A stretch of 7,138 bases of DNA, taken from Gammaproteobacteria bacterium (GTDB lineage Bacteria; Pseudomonadota; Gammaproteobacteria; Steroidobacterales; Steroidobacteraceae). The notes under the pieces were generated by a model. It was given only the letters and a program-made list of their open reading frames with translations, made no database searches and had not been told where the DNA came from. The position numbers were made by a program, and so were the translations under genes. The stretch spans positions 1 through 7,138 of the forward strand of contig JANXYA010000027.1 in the NCBI GenBank assembly GCA_025350345.1, in the 5' to 3' direction. Shown here piece after piece: positions 5,502 through 7,138 of the stretch. How positions within the stretch are numbered: position 1 is the stretch's first letter; the number at the start of each line of letters is the position of its first letter.

Positions 5502-7138
5502 TGAACATGGGCATGGGTACGTGCCGCGGATGCACGGCGCGGCGAATCATCCTGGCTGTTGCGCTCGCGAGCGCAGCCGGTCCGGCAGCTGCGCAGGCGG
5601 CAGCCAGCGCTTCCTCCGCGACGTCTGCCCAGACGCTCGAGGAGATCATCGTCACCGCACGCAAGCGACAGGTCGAGCTGCAGGACGCGCCGGTCGCCAT
5701 CTCCGTCATGTCGGGCCAGGACTTCGAGCGCTCGAACATCGGCCGGCTGGACAACTTCAATGGTTACGTCCCCGGCCTGACGGTGGCCAAGAACGACGGC
5801 GCCGGGCGCGTGGTCGCCATCCGCGGCGTGGGCTGGGAAACTGCCCAGAACTTGAGCACACAACCGAGCGTCCTCGTCTACATGGATGGCGTCTATCTCG
5901 CCAATCCACTGTCCTTTGGGACCGAACTGGGCGAACTGCAGGACGTCGAGGTGTACCGCGGCCCGCAGGGGACCGAGTTTGGCCAGGGAACCACCGGCGG
6001 TGCGATCAACCTGGTCATGAAGAAGCCCGACTTTTCCGCCTTTTCCGGGCGGGTGAGCGTCGCCGGCGGCACCTACGACCTGTTTAGCACGCACGATTCG
6101 CTGAATATTCCGCTGGCGGACAATGTGGCCTTCCTCGGCACCGTGCAACGCTACACGCACAGCGGATTCTCCCAGATCAAGGGCGGAGCCGAGGACGGCT
6201 ACGGCGAAGATGACGCCAACTCCTACGGCGGATCGGGATCGCTCCTGTGGAAGCCTGCCGCCAATGTTTCGGTCTACCTGTCGGCATATTTTTCCAAGTC
6301 CAACCAGCACGCGGCGGCGCAGAAGAGCGAGCTCGATCCGAACAAGGATCCGCGGCAACTGAGCCAGGACTACCCGGGCATCTTCACGCTCCAGAACGAC
6401 CTCTATTCGGCCAGCATCGAATGGGAGACGCCCTGGGGCGCGACGTTCAGGTCATTGAGCGGCCTGCAGCGGCTGAGAAAGAACCAGAGCGAAGACGGCG
6501 ACCGGCTCAATGAGGCGCTGACGAACATCAACATCATCGGCTTTGCCTTCGACAACTGGGATGTGCTGCCGTTCTGGTACAACAATTCCGATGCGTTCAG
6601 CCAGGAATTCAATCTCACGCACCAAGATGAGCGGCTCGACTGGGCGCTCGGCGCCTATTACCTGAACCACAGCAACTACAACTATTTTCTCGAAGCGACC
6701 GGTCCGGCGCCATTTTCGAATTACCTGCCGGCGCTGCTGAATCCTTCCCCCATCACTCTGCCGCCGTTCAATTCCGTGCTGAATTTCGTGGAGGCCAGGA
6801 CCGTGACGCGCAACGACGCGGCAATCTACGGCCAGTCCACGTTCCGCCTCAATAGCCGGCTTGCCCTCACGGCGGGCTTGCGCTATCAGCGGGAACTGCA
6901 GAAGGATGAGGACCTGCAGTTTTTCACCATTCAGTCCACGCAGTACACGCGGGACCACAAACCCACCTGGAAGATCGGCCTGGATGTCGACCTGACCAGG
7001 GACAATCTGCTCTACGGGCTGGTCTCGACGGGTTGGAAGAACGGCGGCACGAATCCGGGGGCGACCAACGCCACGCAGGTGCCCCTGACCTTCCAGCCAG
7101 AGGAAGTGACGGCCTTCGAAGTCGGCTCAAAGAACCGC
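5498..7138 (+). CDS. TonB-dependent outer-membrane receptor, 3'-truncated by window edge
   Basis: A ligand-gated outer-membrane beta-barrel energised by TonB-ExbB-ExbD; 547 residues are visible and the frame is open to the edge, with perhaps 150-250 residues missing. The first ~34 residues form a signal peptide (RR, then IILAVALASAAGPAAA, cleavage near AQA). LEEIIVTARKR at 47-57 is the TonB-box region. The plug spans ~60-175: PVAISVMSGQDFE, VPGLTV, VVAIRGVG, VLVYMDGVYL, then RGPQGTEFGQGTTGGAIN (154-171). The barrel follows with alternating aromatic strands; GWKNGGTNP (512-520) and FQPEEVTAFEVGSKN (532-546) match the conserved late-barrel motifs. The start is ATGATG at 5498/5501: an in-frame TGA at 5486-5488 excludes anything longer, and GGAG lies 12 bases upstream. 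ATG 5498 or 5501 overlaps the transporter's TGA, implying translational coupling. Plug residues E160 and Q163-G164 replace the usual Leu and Arg/Lys-Asn. The ligand cannot be deduced; no siderophore or vitamin B12 signature was recognised. Confidence 0.93.
   Translation, partial: MMNMGMGTCRGCTARRIILAVALASAAGPAAAQAAASASSATSAQTLEEIIVTARKRQVELQDAPVAISVMSGQDFERSNIGRLDNFNGYVPGLTVAKNDGAGRVVAIRGVGWETAQNLSTQPSVLVYMDGVYLANPLSFGTELGELQDVEVYRGPQGTEFGQGTTGGAINLVMKKPDFSAFSGRVSVAGGTYDLFSTHDSLNIPLADNVAFLGTVQRYTHSGFSQIKGGAEDGYGEDDANSYGGSGSLLWKPAANVSVYLSAYFSKSNQHAAAQKSELDPNKDPRQLSQDYPGIFTLQNDLYSASIEWETPWGATFRSLSGLQRLRKNQSEDGDRLNEALTNINIIGFAFDNWDVLPFWYNNSDAFSQEFNLTHQDERLDWALGAYYLNHSNYNYFLEATGPAPFSNYLPALLNPSPITLPPFNSVLNFVEARTVTRNDAAIYGQSTFRLNSRLALTAGLRYQRELQKDEDLQFFTIQSTQYTRDHKPTWKIGLDVDLTRDNLLYGLVSTGWKNGGTNPGATNATQVPLTFQPEEVTAFEVGSKNR

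Noticed and set aside
5321..6358. A 345-codon open frame on the - strand
   Set aside because: It is antisense to the end of the transporter and to the receptor signal peptide and plug, which have family motifs throughout; no domain is visible in the antisense product.

Overview
The window looks like chromosomal DNA of a high-GC gammaproteobacterium. Two things point there: a gene for the periplasmic lytic transglycosylase MltF lies tail-to-tail with tadA, an arrangement also found in Escherichia coli, and there is a TonB-dependent receptor of the 'EEIIVTARKR' type that is abundant in oligotrophic, receptor-rich lineages. A Steroidobacter/Nevskia-like relative would fit, but genus cannot be fixed from this sequence. 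No tRNA, rRNA, CRISPR array, insertion sequence or phage gene was seen.

Layout. Bases 1-1217 (+) hold the 3' two thirds or so of mltF, which enters from the left edge. Bases 1640-1185 (-) hold tadA, the essential tRNA adenosine-34 deaminase, whose 3' end overlaps that of mltF by 33 bp. Bases 4099-1640 (-) hold a large FAD-dependent sarcosine/dimethylglycine dehydrogenase-like enzyme with a C-terminal folate-binding GcvT module; its TGA shares a base with the tadA ATG. A 127-bp divergent intergenic region (4100-4226) follows. On the + strand come a 12-helix MFS transporter (4227-5501) and, overlapping its stop codon, a TonB-dependent outer-membrane receptor (5498 to the right edge, 3' incomplete).

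How the genes may work together. The left part is housekeeping: peptidoglycan turnover and tRNA wobble editing. The right part reads as an accessory nutrient module. The receptor would take a scarce substrate across the outer membrane, the MFS protein would carry it or a product across the inner membrane, and the divergently transcribed flavoenzyme would oxidatively remove an N-methyl group and pass the one-carbon unit to tetrahydrofolate. The substrate is unknown; an N-methylated amine or amino-acid derivative is inferred from the enzyme family alone. The oddest architectural point is that tadA appears to be translationally coupled to this catabolic-looking enzyme.
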